Assembly (NCBI GenBank): GCA_944323205.1
Contig: CALURO010000005.1
Coordinates: forward strand, 1 to 64,000
Length of the DNA: 64,000 nucleotides
Direction of reading: 5' to 3'
Source of the DNA: an uncultured Mucispirillum sp.
GTDB lineage: Bacteria > Chrysiogenota > Deferribacteres > Deferribacterales > Mucispirillaceae
In this document: positions 36,659 to 44,509 of the stretch, piece by piece
Layout: each line of letters starts with the position of its first letter
Position numbering within the stretch: position 1 is the stretch's first letter
The notes under the pieces: generated by a model
Told to the model about the DNA's origin: nothing
Database searches by the model: none
Seen by the model: only the letters and a program-made list of their open reading frames with translations
Made by a program: the position numbers and the translations under genes

Positions 36659-37201
36659 ATGTGTAAAAATATTATATTCATAGTATTAGCATCACTTTTT
36701 TTAGTTTCATGCTCTGAAAGTGAGACGGTGCATTTTGACTATTCTGATTTCGATAATACAATTGGTTTAACTGTTGATCCAGCTAATTCGCTGCAGTTTC
36801 AAGATAAAAATCGTGGAGATGTATTAAAATTTAAACTTTATTTTTCCTCTTCAGAACTTACACCTTTAGGAATTGATAACCAAACAGCTGATTATGGAAC
36901 TGCTTTTGAAAATAATCCACCATTTGATCCTGTTGACTGTTTAGAAGAAGCTGCAAATAGTGGTTTTTGTACAGTAAGTATTAAAATGTTTGATAATGCA
37001 ACAGAAGGTGCTTCAGGCTATATCAGACTTATGTTTTATTATAATTTAGATGAGAATGAAGATACTATTGGTGAAATAAAATATCATCAGTTAAATTTTG
37101 AATATAAAAATGAACCGCAGGAAACTATTCCAGATAATAATACTGGAGAAACAACTGATGATACAACTAATGATATAGCTAATGATACAACTGTTAGTTA
37201 A
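36659..37201 (+). CDS. Hypothetical lipoprotein
   Basis: 180 residues with a lipoprotein signal ending at Cys18 (LVSC), then a beta-rich domain with two cysteines (about 102 and 112) and a Thr/Asn/Asp-rich C-terminal tail (TGETTDDTTNDIANDTT). The tail looks low-complexity. A GAGG ribosome site precedes the ATG. No family recognised. Confidence 0.7.
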   Translation: MCKNIIFIVLASLFLVSCSESETVHFDYSDFDNTIGLTVDPANSLQFQDKNRGDVLKFKLYFSSSELTPLGIDNQTADYGTAFENNPPFDPVDCLEEAANSGFCTVSIKMFDNATEGASGYIRLMFYYNLDENEDTIGEIKYHQLNFEYKNEPQETIPDNNTGETTDDTTNDIANDTTVS

Positions 37202-37220
37202 ATAAAAAATATGCCTTTAT

Positions 37221-37287
37221 AATACAGCTATCACATTTTTACTAATTCTTGTAATAAGTATGTTAAATATTCTATGATAGTTGTATT
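37221..37287. repeat. Long inverted repeat in intergenic DNA
   Basis: AATACAGCTATCA (37221-37233) and TGATAGTTGTATT (37275-37287) are inverted copies with one G-U-compatible mismatch and a 41-base AT-rich loop. They lie in the 200-base gap between the lipoprotein and Sel1 genes. It may be a structured RNA, a terminator without U-tract, or a remnant of a small mobile element. The rest of the gap shows only a weak 44-codon frame. Confidence 0.4.
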
Positions 37288-37401
37288 TGTAAGTGCTGCA
37301 AGCAGTATAAATGTTGATGCAAATGCTAAATGTTTATTTTCAAAATTTTCTCCAAAATATAATTTTTATAAAACAAATAATATACCAAAAAAGGTTTATA
37401 T

Positions 37402-37890
37402 ATGTTAAGGAAGTTTTTATTATTTTTTATTTTTATCCCTGTAATTATTTATGCAAATCAAAGTTTAGAAAATGATTTAAAACTTGCAAATATTGGTAAC
37501 AGTGGAGCTGCTTTTAGAATAGGAGCAAGGTATCTTAATGGTGAAGGTGTTGAACAGGATTATGAAAAAGCAAAATACTGGCTTGAAATTGCTGCTGATA
37601 AAAACCATTCTCATGCTTTATATGATTTAGGATATATGTATCTCTATGGGATAGGTGTAGAAAAAGATTATAAAATGGCTTATGATTACTTTGAGCGTTC
37701 AAAAGATGTTGGTTTTGTTCCTGCTTATTTTATAATAGGGCTTATGTATTATGACGGGGCAGGTGTGAAAAAAAATGATAAAAAAGCCTATGAATATTGT
37801 AAAACGGCCATAGAAAGAGGGTATAAAACAAATAATATAATATTAGACCATAAAAATAAAAAAATAGTAATAAAACAGGAAAATGAATAA
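37402..37890 (+). CDS. Secreted Sel1-repeat protein
   Basis: 162 residues with a signal peptide ending near YANQ. Three Sel1/TPR-like repeats follow: GARYLNGEGVEQDYEKAKYW, GYMYLYGIGVEKDYKMAYDY and GLMYYDGAGVKKNDKKAYEY. Such proteins are periplasmic or secreted adaptors. It lies directly upstream of the IS256 remnant. Confidence 0.85.
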   Translation: MLRKFLLFFIFIPVIIYANQSLENDLKLANIGNSGAAFRIGARYLNGEGVEQDYEKAKYWLEIAADKNHSHALYDLGYMYLYGIGVEKDYKMAYDYFERSKDVGFVPAYFIIGLMYYDGAGVKKNDKKAYEYCKTAIERGYKTNNIILDHKNKKIVIKQENE

Positions 37891-37914
37891 TTATATTAAT
37901 AATATAGAATAATA

Positions 37915-38554
37915 TGATTTTTTGTATAAATATATCTTAAATAAATACAAAGAGTTTTTCATAGACTCTACAGAATATCAAAGATGTATAGTTCATCAAG
38001 TAAGAAATACTTTAAAATTTGTTCCTTATAAAGATAAGAAGGAATTTGTATCTGATTTAAAAAGTATTTATCATACCCCAACTGAAGAGAAAGCCTTACA
38101 GGCATTAGACAAAGTAACAGATAAATGGGAACAGTTATACCCTAACACTATGAAACGGTGGAAAGAAAACCGGGATTGTATTTCTCCTATATTTAAATTC
38201 TCTATGTCAGTTAGGAAAGTCATATATACAACAAATACAATAGAATCATTAAATTCTGTCTATCGTAAATTAAACAGTCAACGGAGTGTATTTCCAAGTG
38301 ATACAGTACTTTTAAAGTCTCTTTATTTGGCAACATTTGAAGCAACTAAAAAATGGACTGGTACTATTAGGAACTGGGCTCAAGTATATGGGGAATTAAG
38401 CATTATGTATGAAGGACGGCTGCCTGAATAGAATATAGAAATGTGAAAAATAAACCTGCTCTTGACTGAATAACTTTATTCTGGTATTCATAGAGCAGGA
38501 TATGTAAAAATATAATCATAGAAAACTGAATTTACAGACTTTTTTCACAGGCTC
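37915..38554 (+). mobile_element. IS256-family remnant with right end
   Basis: The transposase 3' half, a hairpin (CCTGCTCT at 38455 with AGAGCAGG ending 38499) and a right terminal sequence whose outward end reads GAGCCTGTG followed by six As and GTCTGTAAATTCAG on the minus strand (38525-38554). The left end is missing. A near-identical solo end occurs at 60424, confirming the boundary. Confidence 0.78.
37922..38431 (+). pseudogene. 5'-truncated IS256-family (mutator) transposase
   Basis: About 169 codons matching only the C-terminal part of IS256-type transposases: QRCIVHQVRNTLKFV, the TNTIESLNSVYRKL motif with the last catalytic glutamate, and TVLLKSLYLATFEATKKW. A full transposase is about 400 residues, so more than half, including both catalytic aspartates, is missing. 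The frame begins with a TTG that has no ribosome site. Not functional. Confidence 0.88.
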
Positions 38555-38585
38555 CAGGAACATGAGCATAAAAATATTTGATATA

Positions 38586-38951
38586 TTACTTTAATAATAG
38601 CAATATTTCATGTAATTCTTGTTTTATATCTTCCATACTAAATGATGATAAATCAGTAGATTCTTCATTATCATTATTATGCTTATTATTAGATTGAATA
38701 TCAGTATTTTCTTTATTTGCAATAATTTCTTTTAAACGCTGTTTTGCTCCTTCAATAGTATAGCGTTCGTTATGGAGCATATCTTTTAACTGCTCTAGTA
38801 AATATATATGCTTACTTGTGTAAAATCTTTGTCCACCAGTAGATTTTACAGGTTTTAACTGTTTAAACTGATTTTCCCAATACCTTAATGTTGATGCTGG
38901 TAAATCCAGCATTTTAGATACTTCTCCAATTTTATAAAACTTATCAATCAT
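38586..38951 (-). CDS. MerR-family transcriptional regulator
   Basis: 121 residues with a MerR winged helix-turn-helix at about 5-75 (YKIGEVSKMLDLPASTLRYWENQF, GGQRFYTSKHIYLLEQL). The short C-terminal part has no metal-binding cysteines. It overlaps ihfA by 8 bases, the same ihfA-merR arrangement as in many proteobacteria. Target unknown. Confidence 0.9.
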   Translation of the reverse strand: MIDKFYKIGEVSKMLDLPASTLRYWENQFKQLKPVKSTGGQRFYTSKHIYLLEQLKDMLHNERYTIEGAKQRLKEIIANKENTDIQSNNKHNNDNEESTDLSSFSMEDIKQELHEILLLLK

Positions 38952-39219
38952 TTACTTCATCTTTAAATATTTGGCTTGGTCTAAATACTACTACTGTTCT
39001 TGGTTCAATAACAGTTTCTTCTCCCGTTTTAGGATTTCTACCAATTCTTCTTCCTCTTGTTTTTACTTCAAAGTTACCGAATCCTGATATTTTAACATTT
39101 TCAGCCTTTAAAATATCAGTTTTTATCATATCAAAAACTTCATCAACAACTTTGGCAATATCTTTTTTAGTTAATCCGAGTTTACTGTGGATATTTTCAA
39201 CCATATCTGCTTTTGTCAT
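38944..39219 (-). CDS. ihfA: IHF-alpha/HU-family DNA-bending protein
   Basis: 91 residues of the HU/IHF fold with the beta-arm GRRIGRNPKTGEE and the DNA-intercalating proline after it. The KISGFGNFEV motif is typical. The Gly-Arg-Asn arm and the co-encoded MerR point to IHF alpha more than HU, but no beta subunit is in the window. Confidence 0.88.
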   Translation of the reverse strand: MTKADMVENIHSKLGLTKKDIAKVVDEVFDMIKTDILKAENVKISGFGNFEVKTRGRRIGRNPKTGEETVIEPRTVVVFRPSQIFKDEVND

Positions 39220-39308
39220 TTTTTGCCCCCTTTTGAAATATGATTTATAAATATTTTATATTTGTAAGCATAGTAATAATATTATTATATATCATATCAA
39301 AAAAAATC

Positions 39309-40223
39309 TTATTCTGCACGAATTATTTTTATAATTTTATCTGTAATATTGCTATTTTGAGCAATTTTTTTTGCACTTTCCAGCTCAGAACAGCATAAAT
39401 TAACAGTGTATGTTTTTTCTGTAATTCCTACTTGTTTTATAAGAGCATCAAGATTTCTTTTTTTTGCATATTCTACAGCATCACTTTGAGTTAAAAAATC
39501 TTCAATATGGTTTACTCTATCAGCACCAAACATTTCATTTCCAGCATCTGATTTCTCATATACTTTCCAAACAGAATAAGTATTTGAGTAAGAATCTACA
39601 ACTTCAAATTTGGTATTATTTTTTTCACTAAGTTCTTTTATTTTATTATACTGCTTTTCATCTATATTTTCAAATAATATTGAATATTTTTTTATAAAAG
39701 GCACACTAGAAGCAGATTGCTTTACAGTATCTTTTTGTTCCTTTGTAACTACAGAGTTTTTAGGTGCAGCCTGTTTTTTACTTTCTTTTGTTTGATCAGC
39801 ACTTTTTTTAGTCTCTTTATTATTAATTACATCAGCAGGTTTTGCAGTATTTGCTGTCTGTGCTGTTTGTATAACTTTGTTTTCTTTTTTATCATTTTGA
39901 GCTGCAGGCTCCGTTATTGTTTCAACTGGAGTATCTGCAAACTCAAAAATTTGTATTTGAACATACCCTTGTTTTTCTTCTTCAGTTCTAGTATCAGGTG
40001 GGGGAGGTGCCTCCACAACTTCAACAACTTTTTCAGAAAATATACCTAAATAGTTTGCTACTAATAATCCAGTTACAAGAGTAATGGCAGCTGCTAAAGC
40101 AATTTTTTTATCTATTTTGCGTCTAGAAACTCTCTTTGGTTTGTTTTTTAGAGATTCTAAATATTCTCTATTAACATCTGCAAGAGATTTGTCATAATAG
40201 TTGTAAAGATTTAAGTTATGCAT
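39309..40223 (-). CDS. Single-pass membrane protein with possible SPOR-like repeats
   Basis: 304 residues: a basic cytoplasmic N-terminus, one membrane helix at about 45-62, a long Lys/Gln/Ala/Thr-rich linker (about 75-175), and a C-terminal extracytoplasmic region of alternating strand and helix (FIKKYSILFENIDEKQ; KTYTVNLCCSELESAKKIAQ) that looks like two divergent SPOR-type modules. SPOR proteins bind denuded septal peptidoglycan. The match is weak, so treat function as a guess. Confidence 0.6.
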   Translation of the reverse strand: MHNLNLYNYYDKSLADVNREYLESLKNKPKRVSRRKIDKKIALAAAITLVTGLLVANYLGIFSEKVVEVVEAPPPPDTRTEEEKQGYVQIQIFEFADTPVETITEPAAQNDKKENKVIQTAQTANTAKPADVINNKETKKSADQTKESKKQAAPKNSVVTKEQKDTVKQSASSVPFIKKYSILFENIDEKQYNKIKELSEKNNTKFEVVDSYSNTYSVWKVYEKSDAGNEMFGADRVNHIEDFLTQSDAVEYAKKRNLDALIKQVGITEKTYTVNLCCSELESAKKIAQNSNITDKIIKIIRAE

Positions 40224-40256
40224 AATATGTTATCATCTACTAAATTATTTTATATA

Positions 40257-42317
40257 CTAATCCTTTTTATCATTAATAAGTTTTGTTGCCAAATGAGTTG
40301 GCAGTTCTTCATAATGGCTGAATTCCATAGTAAACATACCATGTCCGCCAGTCATACTTCTTAAATCAGGTGCATATTTAAGTATTTCTGCCATAGGTAC
40401 AGATGCACTTATATGCTGTCCTGCTGTTTGGGGTTCAACATTTGTTACTCTGCCACGTCTTGAGTTTAAATCACCAACTATTGCACCAACATATTGCTCT
40501 GGAGCATATACATCTATTATCATAATAGGCTCTAAAATAACAGGTTTTGCCTCTGCAGCTATTTTTTTGAATGCCATAGAAGCTGCTATTTTAAATGCCA
40601 TTTCTGAGCTGTCAACTGAATGGTAAGAACCGTCATATAATGCTGCTTTAAAATCTACCATAGGATAGCCTGCTAAAATTCCTTCCTGAGCAGCTTCTAT
40701 AATACCTTTTTCAACTGCAGGGATAAAGTTCCGTGGAACAACACCACCAACAATCCTGTCTTCAAATTCAAAGCCTTTACCTCTTTCAAGAGGGGAAAGC
40801 TCAAGCCATACATCTCCATATTGACCTTTACCACCAGACTGTTTTTTATATTTACCTTGTCCGTTTGATTTGATTTTAATAGTTTCCATATATGGAACTT
40901 TTGGTGTATTTAATTCTACATGCACATTAAATTTCTTCAATAATTTTTCAGCTACTACTTCAATATGCATCTGTCCCATACCAGAAAGAAGTAAATCACC
41001 AGTTTTTTCATCTCTTCTAAGTTTTAACCCTTTATCTTCTTCCATAAGTTTTTGAAGGGCAGAAGACACTTTATCTTCATCTTCTTTTGATTTAGGTGTT
41101 ATAGAAAATGATATTACAGGCTCTTGAAGTGTAACTGCAGGAAATGTCACAGGGTCTACATCTGATGATAATGTATCAAATGTTTCAGTATATTTTAATT
41201 TGGTTGTCATACCAATCTGACCAGCTGTTAATTCATGGCATTTTACAAAATTCTTACCCTGTAGAATATAAAGCTGTGTAATTTTTTCATATTCTTTTTT
41301 ATTAACATTGTATACAGATGTATCATTTTTTATAGAGCCGGAATATATCCTAAAGATTGTAAGTTTGCCAGCATAAGGATCTGCAAATGTTTTAAATACA
41401 TAGGCAGAAAATTCCTTATCTTCAGCAGTTACATCAACTGGCTCACCAGAATTATCATCAATGGCAAAGGTAGCCTCTCTTTGTAGTGGAGATGGAAGGT
41501 AGTCAATAATTCCTTCTAAAAGAAGTTTGGAGCCGATATTTTTAATAGCAGAGCCGCAGAATACTGGAACAAATCTTTTAGTAACAACACCTTCTCTAAG
41601 ACCTTTTTTAATTTCTTCTTCAGTAAATTCTGCACCTTCAAGATATTTTTCTATTAAATTATCATCAGTTTCTGAAACTGCTTCTATAAGTTTTTGTCTG
41701 TGAAATTCTGCTTCACTTAATAAGTCTGCAGGAATATCCTCTATTGTATATTGTGCAGTAGGTTCAGCAGGGTACATTAATGCTTTCATTCTAACTAAAT
41801 CTATTATTCCTTTAAATGAGCTTTCTTTACCTATTGGTAAAAATATAGGCAGTGGAACAATACCAAATGCTTTTTCAATATCACCAAGAGCATTATAAAA
41901 ATCAGCTCTTTCTTTATCCATTTTATTAATAAAGATAAGTTTAGAAAGATTATATTCTTCTGCATACTGCCATACTCTAATAGTTTCTGCTTTAACACCA
42001 GTAATAGCAGATGCAATAATTACTGCACCATCAACTGCAGATAATGCACATTTTGTTTCATGAAGGAAGTTAGTATATCCTGGGGTGTCTATAATATTAA
42101 GGAGATTTTTATTCCAAGTAACTGAGGCAACTTTTGCATTAATAGAGAATTTTCTTTCTATTTCTATTGGGTCAAAGTCCATTACACTTGTTCCAGACTC
42201 TATATTTCCTATTTTTTGTGTAGCACCAGTATTATATAAGACAGCTTCTATAAGGCTTGTTTTTCCAGCACCACCATGTGAAATAAAAGCCACATTTCTT
42301 ATCATACTTGTTTCCAT
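40257..42317 (-). CDS. EF-G-like translational GTPase (FusA2 type)
   Basis: About 686 residues from the ATG at 42317, with GGAGG six bases upstream. The P-loop is SHGGAGKTS, unlike AHIDAGKTT of canonical EF-G; G3 is DTPGYTNF and G4 NKMD. All five EF-G domains appear to be present (GKGQYGDVWLELSPLERGKG in domain IV, LNSRRGRVTNVEP in domain V). This is the EF-G-like paralogue group, whose role (recycling, stress) is not settled, so I do not call it fusA. Confidence 0.88.
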   Translation of the reverse strand: METSMIRNVAFISHGGAGKTSLIEAVLYNTGATQKIGNIESGTSVMDFDPIEIERKFSINAKVASVTWNKNLLNIIDTPGYTNFLHETKCALSAVDGAVIIASAITGVKAETIRVWQYAEEYNLSKLIFINKMDKERADFYNALGDIEKAFGIVPLPIFLPIGKESSFKGIIDLVRMKALMYPAEPTAQYTIEDIPADLLSEAEFHRQKLIEAVSETDDNLIEKYLEGAEFTEEEIKKGLREGVVTKRFVPVFCGSAIKNIGSKLLLEGIIDYLPSPLQREATFAIDDNSGEPVDVTAEDKEFSAYVFKTFADPYAGKLTIFRIYSGSIKNDTSVYNVNKKEYEKITQLYILQGKNFVKCHELTAGQIGMTTKLKYTETFDTLSSDVDPVTFPAVTLQEPVISFSITPKSKEDEDKVSSALQKLMEEDKGLKLRRDEKTGDLLLSGMGQMHIEVVAEKLLKKFNVHVELNTPKVPYMETIKIKSNGQGKYKKQSGGKGQYGDVWLELSPLERGKGFEFEDRIVGGVVPRNFIPAVEKGIIEAAQEGILAGYPMVDFKAALYDGSYHSVDSSEMAFKIAASMAFKKIAAEAKPVILEPIMIIDVYAPEQYVGAIVGDLNSRRGRVTNVEPQTAGQHISASVPMAEILKYAPDLRSMTGGHGMFTMEFSHYEELPTHLATKLINDKKD

Positions 42318-42502
42318 ACAACGCCTCCAAAAAACTTTCTTTTGTAAATACTTAATACTATCAGTAATATTTGTAATATACAAGTATTTTTTTATTCTTT
42401 ACAATAAAATTGCTATGCTTTACAATAAATTTTTATGTTTTATGATAAAAAAGTTGTTTTTTTTCTATAATATAGTTTATTTATTTACTTTTATGGTGCA
42501 AT

Positions 42503-42772
42503 ATGAAGCGAATTTATGTTGGTAATTTAGATTATGGAGTTACTGAAAACAGTATAAAAGAGTTATTTTCTAAATATGGAAAAGTAGAATCAGTTGCTTT
42601 TATTAAAGCCAAAGATACTGGCAGATTTAGAGGATTTTGTTTTATTAATATGGAAGATGAAGATAGTGTTAGGGCAGTTGAAAAGTTAAATAAAACTAAA
42701 TTTGCTGGCAGGATAATTGAAGTTATGCCTGCAAATATGAAAAAAAGACGGAAGAAGAAATCAGAAGAGTAA
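42503..42772 (+). CDS. RRM-domain RNA-binding protein
   Basis: 89 residues forming a single RNA recognition motif: RNP2 IYVGNL at 4-9 and RNP1 RFRGFCFI at 41-48, with a Lys/Arg-rich tail (KKRRKKK). Such proteins are common cold-shock-linked RNA binders in cyanobacteria and several anaerobes. It is monocistronic with a strong terminator. Confidence 0.93.
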   Translation: MKRIYVGNLDYGVTENSIKELFSKYGKVESVAFIKAKDTGRFRGFCFINMEDEDSVRAVEKLNKTKFAGRIIEVMPANMKKRRKKKSEE

Positions 42773-42789
42773 ATTTTTGTGCAGATGAA

Positions 42790-42830
42790 AAAACTGTCGA
42801 AAATTATTCTCCGACAGTTTTATAATTTTT
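42790..42830. terminator. Terminator between convergent genes
   Basis: AAAACTGTCG (42790-42799) pairs with CGACAGTTTT (42812-42821) around a 12-base loop, then TATAATTTTT on the plus strand. A-runs on the left let it serve the minus-strand PepSY-like gene as well. Confidence 0.85.
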
Positions 42831-42844
42831 ATATAGTTAGGATA

Positions 42845-43402
42845 TTACAACGATAATACTGCTAATATGATAGTTACAATAAAGCCTGTTGCTATAACAA
42901 CATAGCTTTCAGTTTTTGGAACAAGTTTACCATTAACATTTTTCTTAAATACTGCAATAATAAGTCCTGAAATATAAAATGTAATTAACACAATACCGTA
43001 TAAAACCATCATTATTTTAAATAACAAGCCACCTTTTGCTTTATGCAGCATAATCATATCACCTAGTATGCTCCTATCTAGAGTAACAATTTCTGTAATA
43101 CCATCTTTTTCTTTTAATGTAATAAGATAGCCAGCACTACCAACAGTTCTATTTACTTTTGCTTTATCTAAAGACACATTTGCTTTTGGCATTTTTACAT
43201 TATTTTCTTTAGTCCATTTTTCTAAAAATGATATTTCTTCACCTTTTGGGATTATTTGGTTAACTGTATATGTTTTAGTTTCTGCTCCAGTGTCTTGGTC
43301 AGCACCTAGAACATATAAAGCACCTGTTAAGCCTATCATTATACCAACAGGGATAGTGAAAAGTGCCATATAAAGATGGATTTTCCTAAAAATTTTTTTC
43401 AT
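42845..43402 (-). CDS. PepSY-associated membrane protein
   Basis: 185 residues. The N-terminal RKIHLYMALFTIPVGIMIGLTGALYVL matches the first segment of PepSY-TM/PiuB-like proteins; a short extracytoplasmic domain, a conserved LHKAKGGLLFKIMMV helix and a last membrane helix follow. Such proteins are often linked to siderophore or ferric reductase functions. It is divergent from the DtxR-FeoA gene, with the possible operators lying between, which supports an iron link. Confidence 0.78.
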   Translation of the reverse strand: MKKIFRKIHLYMALFTIPVGIMIGLTGALYVLGADQDTGAETKTYTVNQIIPKGEEISFLEKWTKENNVKMPKANVSLDKAKVNRTVGSAGYLITLKEKDGITEIVTLDRSILGDMIMLHKAKGGLLFKIMMVLYGIVLITFYISGLIIAVFKKNVNGKLVPKTESYVVIATGFIVTIILAVLSL

Positions 43403-43513
43403 ACAATACCTCTTCTTTTATTTTTACTTGTTTTTTAAATGTAGCTTATTTTTTATTTTGGTTACAAACTTTATGACATAAAATTATTAAAAAAAGTTCA
43501 TAATATATTTTTT

Positions 43514-43553
43514 GATAATAATTATTAATAAAAATAAATTTAGTATTATCTAA
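43514..43553. promoter_or_regulatory. Possible iron-regulator sites upstream of the DtxR-FeoA gene
   Basis: GATAATAATTATTAAT (43514-43529) resembles half of a Fur box, but in such AT-rich DNA this may be chance. Next to it TTAG-N6-CTAA (43540-43553) matches the core of the DtxR operator, and recurs upstream of feoB. Both lie in the divergent gap with the PepSY-like gene. Confidence 0.4.
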
Positions 43554-43615
43554 TTTATTAATAATAAAAGATTAATATTATATTAATAAATATTTTATAT
43601 CAATAATATTTTATA

Positions 43616-43644
43616 TTGACTTGTCTAGTAAAATAGTATATTTA
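43616..43644 (+). promoter_or_regulatory. Probable promoter of the DtxR-FeoA/feoB unit
   Basis: TTGACT (43616-43621), 17-base spacer, TATTTA (43639-43644), about 40 bases before the TTG start. It lies downstream of the DtxR-like site by about 60 bases. Confidence 0.45.
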
Positions 43645-43682
43645 TAAATAAAATAATTTATTAGTGCAAATGGGATATTTAT

Positions 43683-44435
43683 TTGAGTGAAGAACTTACT
43701 TCCAGTTTAGAAGATTATTTGGAAACGATTTACCTTATTATATCTGAAAAAGAAGCTGTCAGACCAAAAGATATTGCAAAACGGCTTAATGTTTCAAATG
43801 CATCTGTTACTGGTGCATTAAAAACGCTTGCAGATAAAGGTATGATAAACTATGCGCCTTATGATGTGATTACTTTAACAAATGAAGGGCGTATGGCAGC
43901 AATGGATGTATTACGCCGCCATGAGCTTTTGAAAGATTTTTTTGTTAAGGTTTTAGGGGTTTCAGTGGAAGAGGCTGATAAAGCAGCTTGTGCGATGGAG
44001 CATGGTATATCTGTAGAAATTATTGATAAGCTTGCCAGATTTGCTGAATTTATTGAGATATGCCCCAGGGGTGGAGAAGAATGGGCAAATGGTAAAATCA
44101 GCCATTGTGATAAGGCTATTTCTTTAGAAGTTTGCCAGGAATGTATATCTTCTGTTTCAGATAAAGTGCATGAAAATCACAGCAAACAACTGCAAGGAGG
44201 TCGTATTGTGAAAAAATTAAACGATGTTCGTCCTGGAGAACGCTGCAAGGTTGTAAAGATTACTTCAAAAGGTAATCTATTTAAGCGAATTACAGAGATG
44301 GGGCTTACAACAGGAACTATTATTGAAGTAGAGAGAGTTGCTCCACTTGGAGATCCTGTTGAAATGAAAGTGAAAGGGTATCATTTATCTTTAAGAAAAG
44401 ATGAAGCATCTAAAATAGAAGTTGAAATGATATAG
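43683..44435 (+). CDS. DtxR-family metal regulator fused to FeoA
   Basis: 250 residues from a TTG. About 1-145 form a DtxR/MntR-type winged helix and dimerisation domain (LEDYLETIYLI, RPKDIAKRLNVSNASVTGALKTL, RRHELLKDFF). Residues about 176-250 are a FeoA domain (LNDVRPGERCKVV, ITEMGLTTGTIIEVERVAPLGDP). FeoA normally binds FeoB. A perfect AAGGAGG at 44194-44200 sits seven bases before the GTG of codon 176, so free FeoA could be translated too. feoB follows 74 bases downstream. It probably represses the iron system when metal is bound. Confidence 0.9.
   Translation: MSEELTSSLEDYLETIYLIISEKEAVRPKDIAKRLNVSNASVTGALKTLADKGMINYAPYDVITLTNEGRMAAMDVLRRHELLKDFFVKVLGVSVEEADKAACAMEHGISVEIIDKLARFAEFIEICPRGGEEWANGKISHCDKAISLEVCQECISSVSDKVHENHSKQLQGGRIVKKLNDVRPGERCKVVKITSKGNLFKRITEMGLTTGTIIEVERVAPLGDPVEMKVKGYHLSLRKDEASKIEVEMI
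44194..44435 (+). CDS. feoA: Possible independently translated FeoA (internal start)
   Basis: Inside the fusion gene, AAGGAGG (44194-44200) and GTG (44208) start a 75-residue frame covering exactly the FeoA SH3-like domain. The site is far better than that of the full-length TTG start. Ambiguous: it may be evolutionary residue of a once separate gene, since the fusion is otherwise intact. Confidence 0.5.
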
Positions 44436-44457
44436 TCTTATTTTTTTACAATAAATT

Positions 44458-44471
44458 TTAGGAAAGCCTAA
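44458..44471 (+). promoter_or_regulatory. DtxR-like operator or small hairpin upstream of feoB
   Basis: TTTTAGG-AAAG-CCTAAAA contains TTAG-N6-CTAA, the same core as at 43540-43553 and as the known DtxR consensus. It lies 39 bases before the feoB start. It can also fold as a 7-bp hairpin, without a good U-tract. Confidence 0.45.
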
Positions 44472-44509
44472 AAAGATACATTAATCTAAAATTATTTATG
44501 AGGATTGAT

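Noticed and set aside
37274-37408. A 44-codon frame MIVVFVSAASSINVD... before the Sel1 gene
   Set aside because: No ribosome site, no family, overlaps the inverted repeat and the next gene start; probably chance.
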